64,000 nucleotides of DNA, taken from positions 35,082 through 99,081 of the forward strand of contig NZ_JACSQT010000003.1 in the NCBI RefSeq assembly GCF_014836495.1, read 5' to 3'. Shown piece by piece: positions 40,122 to 49,189 of this stretch (position 1 is the first letter of the stretch; every line of letters starts with the position of its first letter). Source of the DNA: Cytobacillus stercorigallinarum (GTDB taxonomy: Bacteria; Bacillota; Bacilli; Bacillales; Cytobacillaceae). The notes under the pieces were generated by a model that was given only the letters and a program-made list of their open reading frames with translations, searched no databases and was not told where the DNA came from. A program made the translations under genes and the position numbers.

Positions 40122-41036
40122 ATGAATAATCAATATTACAGGAATTTCACCATACTAACAGGTACAGCTATAATAATTCTAGCTATTTTTAGAGCTATTG
40201 GAGCTTTTTCTCCTAGTATACTAGTAATGTTTTGTGTATCGGTTGCTGCTTTAATGTATTCTCTTGTTGATTTGAGTTTGGAATCAAACAGAGGTAAAAA
40301 ATTTATACTAACATTTGATATTATAGCCATAGTTTTCCTCATTTTGTCTTTTACAACTAAAGGTATGAAGAAGTTATTCAGTATCGATGTACTGATAATC
40401 CCATCTGAGGTTGTTACCTTATTAGCATTTGGAGTGGTTATCCTAACAATTGGAATTAAAGATAGAAAAGCAATTTCCGAGACTATAGAATCTATAAAGA
40501 GCACAATCTATATAGATTCAAAGAAAAAGTTTTCTACTTTAGATAGTGATGTTGCAAAGCAATCTATGCTTGAATTAGCCAACTATGAATACAACACTGT
40601 ATTTAACCTTAACAAAGTAATCCTTGAATTGAAAAAATATGATGGTTACGTTCAGCAATCATCTTCAATACATGATGGCTGGTCTACACTTTTTGATTGC
40701 CTTGAATATTACCGCATAACTAATGAAGGCCCATTTTATGACCATGGCCTTAACACCCTTTTCTGGGATTTCGATGGACACCTCACCTCTGCTACTAATA
40801 TATTTTCTAACCTTTCGCAACCTGAGGGAACTCATAAAATAGCTACTATAGTAATCTTTAAAGAAAGCTTTAGTGTAAACAGATATGTAAGAATGAGAAA
40901 TAATAACTCTTCAGAAGAATATATCAATGCATACAATCATATTTCTGATGCTCTCAAAAGTTGGAATGAACTTAAATCAATAGCAGTAACAAAATACGAA
41001 TCATTGGGTACCATTGACTTTTCTCATCAAGAATGA
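40122..41036 (+). CDS. Four-TM membrane protein with cytosolic C-terminal domain
   Basis: 304 aa, family not recognised. Four hydrophobic helices lie at about residues 9-27, 31-50, 62-78 and 90-110. After them comes a soluble domain of about 190 residues with no familiar motif (QSMLELANYEYNTVFNLNKVILELKK, GWSTLFDCLEYYRITNEGPFYDHGLN). GGAGG precedes ATG 40122. Proteins with a membrane unit coupled to a cytosolic sensor are common effectors in phage-defence loci, and this one lies in the cargo zone of a satellite. That role is inference only. Confidence 0.7.
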   Translation: MNNQYYRNFTILTGTAIIILAIFRAIGAFSPSILVMFCVSVAALMYSLVDLSLESNRGKKFILTFDIIAIVFLILSFTTKGMKKLFSIDVLIIPSEVVTLLAFGVVILTIGIKDRKAISETIESIKSTIYIDSKKKFSTLDSDVAKQSMLELANYEYNTVFNLNKVILELKKYDGYVQQSSSIHDGWSTLFDCLEYYRITNEGPFYDHGLNTLFWDFDGHLTSATNIFSNLSQPEGTHKIATIVIFKESFSVNRYVRMRNNNSSEEYINAYNHISDALKSWNELKSIAVTKYESLGTIDFSHQE

Positions 41037-41083
41037 GAAATAATTCTTGATTAAGCTACCAATGTTTTAGTTTAAAAAACTCG

Positions 41084-41110
41084 GACCACAAACAAGTGGT
41101 CTTTATCTTT
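41084..41110 (+). terminator. Terminator after membrane protein gene
   Basis: GACCAC pairs with GTGGTC around AAACAA and is followed by TTTATCTTTT. Confidence 0.6.
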
Positions 41111-41179
41111 TGGGGAAATTATCCATATAAATTTGTACATTATATAAAATATTGATTTTACTACAAAGAAACAGCCCGA

Positions 41180-42397
41180 TTACTCAGGCTGCTCAAACTG
41201 CAAAAGTGTATATTTTTCATAATGCTCTTCTTCTAAGTAATCATTTATATATTCCTTCTTAATGGTTGCTTTAATCGCACTTGGAACTTTAAATTGAAGG
41301 TTGTTATTCTTTTTTAATTCCCTAAACATCTCTGTAGACATTTTTCCACTAATGTCTCCCATCGTAGTAGTTGAAATCCTAAACTTATTATAAGAAGTAT
41401 TTATTGAAGTTAATACACCATCAACTTCAACTTCTTCAGAGTGCTTTTGACTCTTGTCTTTTAGAATTTTATTTAATATATCTAGCTTTCCGTAAGAAGT
41501 TTTATCAAAACTAACTTCTTTTGGTACCATCTGGGTTTTTGTATTTGCTTCTAACGTCAAGGAAAAATCATTATCTACAATGTCTTTAAGTAAATTTTTA
41601 ACACTTTTTATTGTTTCGATTGAATATTCTTCATCTATGTCTATCTGTTCTTCAATTTCATCTGGATTTTTGCGTTGAATATCATCAATTAATTCAAAAA
41701 GATTGTTTAAAGATTTTTCAGGGACTTCAAACAGATCAGCCTCCGTTGGTTCCGTAATTAGCCATATACCAAATGAAGAAGGCTGTAAAGAATGTACTCT
41801 TAAGTTAATTTCATGCTTATGTACTTGGCCTATTAGCTTACTACCAATATCGTATGCAATATCATTAATTGATTCCTTTAAGTTACTTAAGAAATCTAAA
41901 AATAAGTCCAAACCTATATCATGACTATTTCTATCGTCCCTTAAAACTACTTTAAATCTTGAGCTATCAATAACATCTTCTTCGACTTTTGTAAGCTCAG
42001 TATCAGTAACATAATCATATTCCACATAAAGGTCTTTAACTGGAAAACTCTTTTCATCAAAATTAGTAGCGTCAACAACAGTAAGTTCTAGCTCATCATT
42101 CGTAGTAACCGTATTTGAGTCAATGATTAAATGATGTAAACGCTGTTTACTCTTTAAATGGTTAAGCAAAGTTTTCACTTTTATTCTTTGATTAATTAAA
42201 TCCAACCGTTCTTTATTGGAAATTCTACTGAAAAGCCATTTATCCACATTTTTTTCCATTTCTTTGACATAGAAATTTAAATAGTATTTTCCCTGTGGAG
42301 ATTTAGAAATAAAGAACAAAGGAAAATCATAATATTCAAAAACGTGTATTAGCTCAGAATTCTCCAATTCACTGTATGGAATTTTATTTATTTTCAC
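41180..42397 (-). CDS. Uncharacterised protein (DUF6575-like), second gene of a two-gene cassette
   Basis: 405 aa and soluble. The N-terminus IPYSELENSELIHVFEYYDFPLFFISKSPQGKYYLNFYVKE resembles proteins annotated as DUF6575; this rests on memory. The middle is acidic (EEQIDIDEEYSIETIKSVKNLLKDI). The C-terminal third has a beta-rich segment (VDGVLTSINTSYNKFRISTT, then SAIKATIKKEYINDYLEEEHYEKYTLLQF) that looks like an OB- or SH3-like fold, but this is not certain. It starts at GTG 42397, 7 bp after the stop of the small upstream gene, with an RBS at that junction. The two are clearly one operon. Function unknown. Confidence 0.7.
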   Translation of the reverse strand: MKINKIPYSELENSELIHVFEYYDFPLFFISKSPQGKYYLNFYVKEMEKNVDKWLFSRISNKERLDLINQRIKVKTLLNHLKSKQRLHHLIIDSNTVTTNDELELTVVDATNFDEKSFPVKDLYVEYDYVTDTELTKVEEDVIDSSRFKVVLRDDRNSHDIGLDLFLDFLSNLKESINDIAYDIGSKLIGQVHKHEINLRVHSLQPSSFGIWLITEPTEADLFEVPEKSLNNLFELIDDIQRKNPDEIEEQIDIDEEYSIETIKSVKNLLKDIVDNDFSLTLEANTKTQMVPKEVSFDKTSYGKLDILNKILKDKSQKHSEEVEVDGVLTSINTSYNKFRISTTTMGDISGKMSTEMFRELKKNNNLQFKVPSAIKATIKKEYINDYLEEEHYEKYTLLQFEQPE

Positions 42398-42404
42398 TTT
42401 GACC

Positions 42405-42779
42405 CTACTCTCCTAGAAAAACCTTTTTCATATCTACATCTTCACATAACCACAAGTTTATGTGACCGCGCTTTGTTCTATGTTTACCACATTCGGAAGT
42501 AATCCTTCCTTTGACCAGTTTCTTATCTCCTAAGTATTGATTGTTTTCAGCTACCTTCCTAGCGTGTTCCTCTGTGACGAAAAATGAAACAGCAAGGGCT
42601 TGACAAGCTAAATATGGAGGATACTTTTTATTTTCCTCTTTATGGCTAAGAAAGTCTTCTTCTGTTACGAGGTCACTTTTAATAAATCTATAAGCAACTT
42701 CAATGTCTTCTGATTTTGCAGTCTCTGGCGGACATTCAGTGGGTAAAGCAGCCATGTCTGCTTGATGTTTTAAATTCAT
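42405..42779 (-). CDS. Uncharacterised small protein, first gene of a two-gene cassette
   Basis: 124 aa, no named family. Features: a Cys-Pro-Pro near the N-terminus (ALPTECPPETAKSEDIEVAYRFI), EEDFLSHKEENKKYPPYLACQALAVSFF, then HARKVAENNQYLGDKKLVKGRITSECGKHRTKRGHINLWLCEDVDMKKVF. The order xDFxSxxE, CQAxAxSF and a final His-x-Asn-x-Trp is one I associate with small proteins found alone or paired in defence islands. AAAGG precedes ATG 42779. It is coupled to the 405-aa gene. A role as immunity or regulatory partner is possible but not shown. Confidence 0.65.
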   Translation of the reverse strand: MNLKHQADMAALPTECPPETAKSEDIEVAYRFIKSDLVTEEDFLSHKEENKKYPPYLACQALAVSFFVTEEHARKVAENNQYLGDKKLVKGRITSECGKHRTKRGHINLWLCEDVDMKKVFLGE

Positions 42780-43214
42780 TATTATATCCTTTCCCCTCTT
42801 ATTTATTCATATACTTTTCGATTATGTTAATTTAATTTAAATATATCAATATTTTGGAAAAAGGAGAGATATTCGACAAAAATAGACAAGAAAATACATA
42901 GGGAAATTGTCACAGAAATAAAAAGGACCTGTTTTTAAAAAGATCCTCATCAAATTTCGATTTTACTGACTTCCTAAATCAAGTCATAAATTATGTTAAT
43001 AAAAAAACGTTTCTTAGTAGTCTGAAATACAGACTAGGAAACGGATTGATAATTAATTCACATCTCCTTGACTCTAATCTGAAGAATGCCTTTATAATTC
43101 ATAACTTTTCTAAAAGACAGCCTCTAAAGTTCTACATTTTCATGATAAAATAATACTAATATTGGTAGCACTAAAGCTGAATTTTTTTTATTAGATGAAA
43201 GATAGGTGAAGAGT
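42780..43214. other. Divergent intergenic region with large hairpin
   Basis: About 430 AT-rich bases between the two-gene cassette and the type ISP gene. The clearest structure is at 43008-43043, where CGTTTC-TTAG-TAG-TCTG pairs with CAGA-CTAG-GAAACG, leaving a 3-nt bulge and an AAATA loop. It may be an operator or an RNA structure governing the restriction gene. No ORF with an RBS was found. Confidence 0.5.
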
Positions 43215-46200
43215 TTGGAAGTGAAAAATCATAAAAGTTTCGTTGCTTTAATTAATGAGATTGACATGAAGCAACATACACAACGTGATAGAGGGACACT
43301 ATTCGAATTATTAATAGTAGCATATTTAGAAAATGAACCGATGTATTCTCGTTTATACGATGAAATATGGAAATTAAGTGATGTTCCAGCCGAGTATAAT
43401 ATCCCTAAAAAAGATACAGGTGTAGATTTAGTAGCAAAGAAACGAGAAACTGGCGAATTGGTAGCCATACAATGTAAATATTACTCTGCTGATACGGTCA
43501 TTAGAAAATCACATATAGATTCGTTCTTAAATGAAGTAGGAAAAAGCTATTACTCAGAAGGAATTATTGTCACGACAACAGATAAATGGAGTACCAATGC
43601 AGACGAAGCACTAAAGTTCCGAAATAAAACCATTGCACGCGTCTCATTGGCGAATTTACAAGAAAGTAAAATTGATTGGTCTGCATATTCATTTAGTAGC
43701 CCTAAACAAGTTAAGCTGCAAAGAAAAAAGACTCCTCGACCTCACCAAGTTCCAGCAATCAAGGCAGTAATTGAAGGTTTCAAGAATGCTGACCGCGGAA
43801 AGCTAATTATGGCTCCTGGCACAGGGAAAACCTACACTTCCATGGCCATTGCAGAAAAAATGGCCGCTGAAAAAAATGGAGTGTTCAAAGTTCTTTATCT
43901 TGTTCCAAGTATTCAATTATTATCTCAAACATTACGAAGCTGGAATGCTGATATTAGTTTTAAGATGGATTCCATTGCAGTGTGTTCAGATAGAAAGGTA
44001 ACAAAAGAAAAAGGAGAGAATGAGCTAGAAGATATTGCAGCTGCTGATATAGGATATCCAGCTACTACGAATACTGAAAAATTATTAGAATATCAGGATC
44101 GAATTGAAAGAAGTACGGATCAGGGAGATTTCCTGACAGTTTTTTCGACATATCAATCGATTGATGTAATCATAGAGGCTCAGAAAAATGGTTTTTATAA
44201 TTTTGATTTAGTTGTATGCGATGAAGCCCATCGTACAACAGGAGCAACAGAGCTTAATAAGGAAGCTTCTGCCTTTACGAAGGTTCATAGCGATGACAAT
44301 ATTAAAGCAAATAAACGTCTCTATCAGACTGCAACACCTCGAGTATATGGAGAAGATGCCAAAAAGAAGGCAGAAGAAATGTCTGTTTTGATTGCGGATA
44401 TGAGTGATCCCGAAATTTATGGGGAAGAATTCTATCGTATCGGATTTGGCGATGCTATCCGCAAGGATATCTTAACAGATTACAAAGTGATGGTTCTAGC
44501 AGTTGATGAAGAAGTCATTGCTCGCCGTTTTCAGCAGATGCTTGCACGTGAATCGGAATTGGAATTTGACGATGTAACAAAAATTATTGGCTGTTGGAAT
44601 GGTTTGGTTAAACGGAAGGGCAACACGAACGAAACGCTCGGACAACCAATGAAGAGGGCAATCGCCTTTACAGGTACTATCAAAGATTCAAAACTAATCA
44701 CCAATATGTTTTCAAATGTCGTTGATGAATATATCAATGAAGTGAACGAGCAATCAGACATTTTCAATATTGAAATCGAACATGCGGATGGCTCAATGAA
44801 TGCACTTCAAAAAAATGAGAAAATTTCTTGGTTGAAAGCCGATGTTCCTGAACGTACCTGCCGGATATTATCAAACGCAAGATTCTTAACAGAAGGTGTC
44901 GATGTCCCCGACTTAGATGCAGTCATGTTTTTGAAACCAAGAAAATCAAAAATTGATATTGCTCAGGCAGTGGGACGTGTAATGCGTAAAGCACCTGGGA
45001 AAGACTATGGTTACGTGATTCTGCCTATCGGGATACCAGCAGGAGTTGACCCTAATACTGTTCTAGATAACAATGAGAAATATCGTGTAGTTTGGGAAGT
45101 ATTGAATGCATTACGTTCACTAGATGAGCGTTTCGACGCAACTATCAACAAACTTGAACTGAATAAAAAGAAACCAGAACAAATTCAAGTTATAGGTGTT
45201 GGGGATGCACCTGAAGATGGCTTGGTAATTCCAAAGCCTGAAGATGAACAATTAGCATGGTCACTCACTGACGAAGATTGGTCAGAGCTTGAAAGAGCGA
45301 TATACGGAAGAATTGTGAGGAAAGTAGGAAATGTCCGTTATTGGGAAGACTGGTCAAAAGATGTTGCAGAAATAGCACAGCAACATATGATGCGTATCCG
45401 TGTAATGTTAGAGGACACTAATAGCGAGGCATACAATGAGTTTAAAAAATTCGTGACTAGTTTACGTCATAATATTAATAGCTCTATTTCAGATAACCAA
45501 GCGATTGAAATGTTAGCACAGCATTTAATAACAAAACCAGTGTTTGAAGCTTTGTTTGATTCATATAGTTTTGTTCACAACAACCCTGTTTCAAAAGCAA
45601 TGGATTCAATTTTGAGTGTTCTAGATGAACAAGGACTTGTTAAAGAACAAGAAAAACTTCAAGAATTCTATGAGAGTGTTCGTATTCGGGCTCAAGGTAT
45701 CGATAATTTAAAAGCAAAACAAGACATTATTATTCAACTTTATGATAAGTTCTTTAAGGTAGGATTTAAAGAAACTACTGATCGCTTGGGAATTGTTTTT
45801 ACGCCTGTTGAAGTAGTAGATTTCATCATTCATTCTGTCGATGAAGTATTGAAGAAACACTTTGGGAAATCAATTTCTGATGAAGGTGTAAATGTCCTTG
45901 ATCCATTTACAGGTACTGGGACGTTTATCACGCGCTTATTACAGTCGGGACTGATTAACAAGGATGATATGTTCCGCAAGTACACTCAAGAGCTTCATGC
46001 CAACGAGATTGTGCTGTTGAGTTATTACATTGCAGCAATTAATATTGAGGAAACGTTCCATGGAATGTTGAAAGACGAAAATGACGAAAGTGAATATGTT
46101 CCATTTAAAGGGATAGTACTTACTGACACCCTTGAATCGACTGAAAAAGAAGACACACTTGATGATGAGTTTTTCGGAGATAATGATGAGCGGTTAAAAC

Positions 46201-47912
46201 GTCAGATAGAAACGCCTATTACAGTAATTATAGGAAATCCACCATATTCAATCGGGCAAACAAGTGCCAATGACAATAATCAAAATATTGATTACCCGCG
46301 ATTAACCCAAAAAATTGACCAAACATACGCAAGGTATACATCGGGATTAAATAAAAAATCACTATTCGATACTTATATTAAAGCTTTTAGATGGTCTACG
46401 GATAGAATAGGGGATACTGGTGTTATTGCTTTTATTACCCCTAATTCCATAATTGATAAGCCAAGTCATGAGGGATTTAGAAAAGTTATTCATGATGAAT
46501 TTAATTATATTTATTCAATTAACTTGAAAGGTGCAGTTCGTGGGAAAATTGGAGAAGAAGCTAAATTAGAAGGTCAAAGTGTTTTTAATATTTTAACCGG
46601 CGTTGCTATAACACTGTTAGTCAAAGATGCTTCAAACGAGCACAAAATTTTCTATTTTGATATTGGAGATTATCTGAGTAGAAAAGATAAGTTGGAAAAA
46701 CTCAATATTTTAAAATCTATTGCAAATACTGAATTTCAGCAAGTTATACCAGACGTAAATAATGATTGGATAAATCAAAGGGATGAACAGTACTCGACAT
46801 TTAAGGAAATGGATGGAGAAGTTTTTCAAACAAAAGCAATTGGTGTGACTACGAATAGAGACGCATGGGTTTATAACTATTCAAAAGAGACAGTTCATTT
46901 AACATCAAAATCTATGATTGATAATTACAATTCAGAAGTAGAACGATTGAGTAGCATTAAAGACTTGAAGGAAAAAGTTAGCTTGATTAACACTAAGGAT
47001 GATTTTGTAAAATGGTCACGCGGTCTTAAAAAGAAATTAGAACAGAATCAACTAATAGAACATAATCCAAACTCAATTATTGAAAGTTCATACAGGCCAT
47101 TTGCTAAAAAATGGCTGTACTATGATAAAAATATTGTTGAGTATCCTGGTATTTATCATTCTATATTTGGAAAAAGGAATAAAGTTATTTATGTTGCAGG
47201 AGGAGGAGCAAGACGAGATTTTTCAGTTCTTATGGTTGATTTAATACCAAATCTACATTTAATGGAAAATGGACGAGGATATGTTTTATACAACAATGAT
47301 ACTAGTGAATTATTTTCTGATAATAGCAACATCAATGACCATTTCTGTAAAAAAATCAGATTGAATTCAGAGGACGTATTCTACTACGTATATGGATTGT
47401 TGCATTCTGAAGAATATCGATTTAAATATAATAATGACCTTAGAAAAGCTTCTCCCCGGATACCTATTTTGAAGAACAAAGAAAAATTTGTAGAAATTGG
47501 CCGAAGACTAGCTGATTTACACATAAATTACGAAAAAGTATCTGCATATGATGGAATTGATATTATATACAAATCTCAAACGCCATCATACAAAGTTCAA
47601 AAAATGAAACACCCAAAACGTGGACAACTAGATTCCATCGTCTTCAACAAAGACATTACGATTAAGAGCATTCCTGAAAAAGCGTATGAGTACGTCGTAA
47701 ATGGACGACCTGCGATTGAGTGGATTATCGATCAGTATCAAGTGAAGACTGATAAAAAATCAGGCATCATTGACGATCCAAATGAATATTCTGATGATGA
47801 AAAATATATCTTTTACTTGTTACTGTCAGTTATTAATGTCTCTGTTCAAACAGTTGATTTAGTCAAAAGTTTGCCAGCATTAGAAATAGAAGAATTTACT
47901 TATAATCAATAA
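43215..47912 (+). CDS. Type ISP single-chain restriction-modification enzyme
   Basis: One polypeptide of about 1565 aa that cuts unmodified DNA after ATP-driven translocation and methylates its own site, like LlaGI and LlaBIII. Order of domains: Mrr-like nuclease (GVDLVAKKRETGELVAIQCKYY, with Asp, Gln and Lys), then an SF2 helicase with APGTGKT near residue 202, DEAH in VVCDEAHRTTGA near 335, and motif VI QAVGRVMRK. Next come a coupler, an N6-adenine methyltransferase with DPFTGTGTF near 895 and NPPYS near 1005, and a C-terminal target-recognition region. Its length matches the known enzymes, so it looks intact. The start TTG 43215 is 6 nt from AGGTG; GTG 43206 overlaps it. Confidence 0.92.
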   Translation: MEVKNHKSFVALINEIDMKQHTQRDRGTLFELLIVAYLENEPMYSRLYDEIWKLSDVPAEYNIPKKDTGVDLVAKKRETGELVAIQCKYYSADTVIRKSHIDSFLNEVGKSYYSEGIIVTTTDKWSTNADEALKFRNKTIARVSLANLQESKIDWSAYSFSSPKQVKLQRKKTPRPHQVPAIKAVIEGFKNADRGKLIMAPGTGKTYTSMAIAEKMAAEKNGVFKVLYLVPSIQLLSQTLRSWNADISFKMDSIAVCSDRKVTKEKGENELEDIAAADIGYPATTNTEKLLEYQDRIERSTDQGDFLTVFSTYQSIDVIIEAQKNGFYNFDLVVCDEAHRTTGATELNKEASAFTKVHSDDNIKANKRLYQTATPRVYGEDAKKKAEEMSVLIADMSDPEIYGEEFYRIGFGDAIRKDILTDYKVMVLAVDEEVIARRFQQMLARESELEFDDVTKIIGCWNGLVKRKGNTNETLGQPMKRAIAFTGTIKDSKLITNMFSNVVDEYINEVNEQSDIFNIEIEHADGSMNALQKNEKISWLKADVPERTCRILSNARFLTEGVDVPDLDAVMFLKPRKSKIDIAQAVGRVMRKAPGKDYGYVILPIGIPAGVDPNTVLDNNEKYRVVWEVLNALRSLDERFDATINKLELNKKKPEQIQVIGVGDAPEDGLVIPKPEDEQLAWSLTDEDWSELERAIYGRIVRKVGNVRYWEDWSKDVAEIAQQHMMRIRVMLEDTNSEAYNEFKKFVTSLRHNINSSISDNQAIEMLAQHLITKPVFEALFDSYSFVHNNPVSKAMDSILSVLDEQGLVKEQEKLQEFYESVRIRAQGIDNLKAKQDIIIQLYDKFFKVGFKETTDRLGIVFTPVEVVDFIIHSVDEVLKKHFGKSISDEGVNVLDPFTGTGTFITRLLQSGLINKDDMFRKYTQELHANEIVLLSYYIAAINIEETFHGMLKDENDESEYVPFKGIVLTDTLESTEKEDTLDDEFFGDNDERLKRQIETPITVIIGNPPYSIGQTSANDNNQNIDYPRLTQKIDQTYARYTSGLNKKSLFDTYIKAFRWSTDRIGDTGVIAFITPNSIIDKPSHEGFRKVIHDEFNYIYSINLKGAVRGKIGEEAKLEGQSVFNILTGVAITLLVKDASNEHKIFYFDIGDYLSRKDKLEKLNILKSIANTEFQQVIPDVNNDWINQRDEQYSTFKEMDGEVFQTKAIGVTTNRDAWVYNYSKETVHLTSKSMIDNYNSEVERLSSIKDLKEKVSLINTKDDFVKWSRGLKKKLEQNQLIEHNPNSIIESSYRPFAKKWLYYDKNIVEYPGIYHSIFGKRNKVIYVAGGGARRDFSVLMVDLIPNLHLMENGRGYVLYNNDTSELFSDNSNINDHFCKKIRLNSEDVFYYVYGLLHSEEYRFKYNNDLRKASPRIPILKNKEKFVEIGRRLADLHINYEKVSAYDGIDIIYKSQTPSYKVQKMKHPKRGQLDSIVFNKDITIKSIPEKAYEYVVNGRPAIEWIIDQYQVKTDKKSGIIDDPNEYSDDEKYIFYLLLSVINVSVQTVDLVKSLPALEIEEFTYNQ

Positions 47913-47922
47913 TCGTTTATAT

Positions 47923-47966
47923 AAGCATACTTTTAGGATTGTCCTAATTGTATGCTTTTTTATTTT
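47923..47966 (+). terminator. Terminator after type ISP gene
   Basis: AAGCATAC at 47923-47930 pairs with GTATGCTT at 47950-47957, with an inner TAGGA/TCCTA helix, and TTTTTTATTTTT follows. Confidence 0.85.
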
Positions 47967-48159
47967 TCGTTAGCTTAGTCGGATTTTATATATCGGGCCG
48001 AAGAAACAGACCTCTCTGATTTTTAAAGGACTGTACTACAGACCATTTAGAAAAACACCCTCCAGTTTGTTTTTCCTTAGTGAGGGGAGAAGAGGGTTTC
48101 CTCAGCGCGTAAAAAATCCACTCCTATAATTCAAGCTTCTAATATTTATATAAACAAAA

Positions 48160-48189
48160 AATAACCGCCCAGCAATTACGCCGAGCGGT
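48160..48189 (-). terminator. Terminator after terminase small subunit gene
   Basis: On the minus strand ACCGCTCGGC pairs with GCTGGGCGGT (two wobbles) around GTAATT and is followed by TATTTTTTG. The bases between this and 47966 hold nothing recognisable. Confidence 0.8.
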
Positions 48190-48198
48190 CATATTAAT

Positions 48199-48699
48199 TT
48201 ACTCATCGTCATCGTCCTCCAGCAAAGCAAGTAATGGGTTGACTTCCTGACGTTTTTCCACTTCCATTTGTTGTAACTTCCGTTCCTCAATCATAACCTT
48301 AGCCATGTCATTAGCGAGCCTAAAGCGTTGTGACAATGGTATAGCGAGAGCTGACATATGAGCTGCAATTTGTTTATCAAGGGCAATCATACGCCTTTCA
48401 ATATCTGCTGAACGTTCGTCAAACACGTCCAGTGCGTTGTAGTGTTGTTTCAAGTTATACCACATAGTTAAATATTGTGCTAAAAGGTTTAATGATTCTG
48501 AATCGCTTTCAGTATAATTGTCATTCCGCTTCTTGAGCTTGTTAAACATTTTACGTTCTTCAGATGTCAACATCGGAGACGCTTTTGGCTTTGTGGCATT
48601 TGTCACCACCAATTCTTCAGCTTGTTCTCGAGCAGCTATTTGTGCTTTGCTGGCTTTCATTTTTAATTGATTTGTGCTTGTTCTGACACCTCTAGCCAT
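48199..48699 (-). CDS. Phage terminase small subunit, P27-like
   Basis: 166 aa and helix-rich. It begins MARGVRTSTNQLKMKASKAQIAAREQAEE with a basic tail. The middle contains LTSEERKMFNKLKKRNDNYTESDSESLNLLAQYLTMWYNLKQHYNAL, which is the P27 terminase pattern, and it ends in the acidic NPLLALLEDDDDE. Small terminases recognise the packaging site on DNA. No large terminase gene accompanies it, as in satellites that redirect a helper phage's packaging motor. AAAGGAG lies about 8 nt before ATG 48699. The family call is by pattern and is less certain than the integrase. Confidence 0.72.
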   Translation of the reverse strand: MARGVRTSTNQLKMKASKAQIAAREQAEELVVTNATKPKASPMLTSEERKMFNKLKKRNDNYTESDSESLNLLAQYLTMWYNLKQHYNALDVFDERSADIERRMIALDKQIAAHMSALAIPLSQRFRLANDMAKVMIEERKLQQMEVEKRQEVNPLLALLEDDDDE

Positions 48700-48950
48700 G
48701 TAAATTCTCCTTTCAAAAGTAAAGATAGGGACTGGATTTTTTTGTAATAACTTAGACCTGGTCCTCTTATCCTTATAGCTTTTTTCTTATTTCGGTAGGG
48801 GGTATAAATATTCCCATAAAAATAACCAGCATCATTCGATACTGGTCTGCTTTATTATCCTATTATTCATTTAATATATACATTGCTACAATATAAATAA
48901 GCACATACAACCATCACAGTTGCAACTCATGAGCGATAGCGAATGAGTTA

Positions 48951-49090
48951 AGGCTTTAGTGGCTGCTAAGCCATCTAAGCCCATATATACTTATTATATA
49001 TATTATATATAACTGTAGTATGCTGTACTATATACTATCTATATAACAGTAGTATATAATCGACCTGCTGGTAGCATGGGTGTAGCATAG
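48951..49090. other. Origin-like repeat block downstream of helicase gene
   Basis: GGCTTTAGTGGCT at 48952-48964 can pair with AGCCATCTAAGCC at 48969-48981 (two mismatches). Next comes a nearly pure A/T run, then two direct repeats TATATAACTGTAGTAT (49006-49021) and TATATAACAGTAGTAT (49040-49055), which differ at one base. Two GTAGCAT copies lie at 49071-49077 and 49082-49088. Cruciform, AT-rich stretch and iterons next to a helicase gene are what a replication origin looks like. The whole 48700-49175 stretch has no ORF. Confidence 0.5.
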
Positions 49091-49112
49091 CCACCCCTTG
49101 ATTGTTGTTTTA

Positions 49113-49189
49113 AGGACAGAAAACGTCATTAAGATTCGTTCTCTTAAAGACGTTTAAAGGAAATGAGTTCTAATGTCACTTCCTGTCCT
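49113..49189. repeat. Palindromic element copy A at helicase gene 3' end
   Basis: AGGACAGAAAACGTCATT (49113-49130) and AATGTCACTTCCTGTCCT (49172-49189) form 18-bp inverted arms matching at 14 positions around 41 bp. The right arm also encodes the last residues of the helicase. A related element of almost the same length lies just upstream of the helicase start (50964-51039). Confidence 0.6.
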
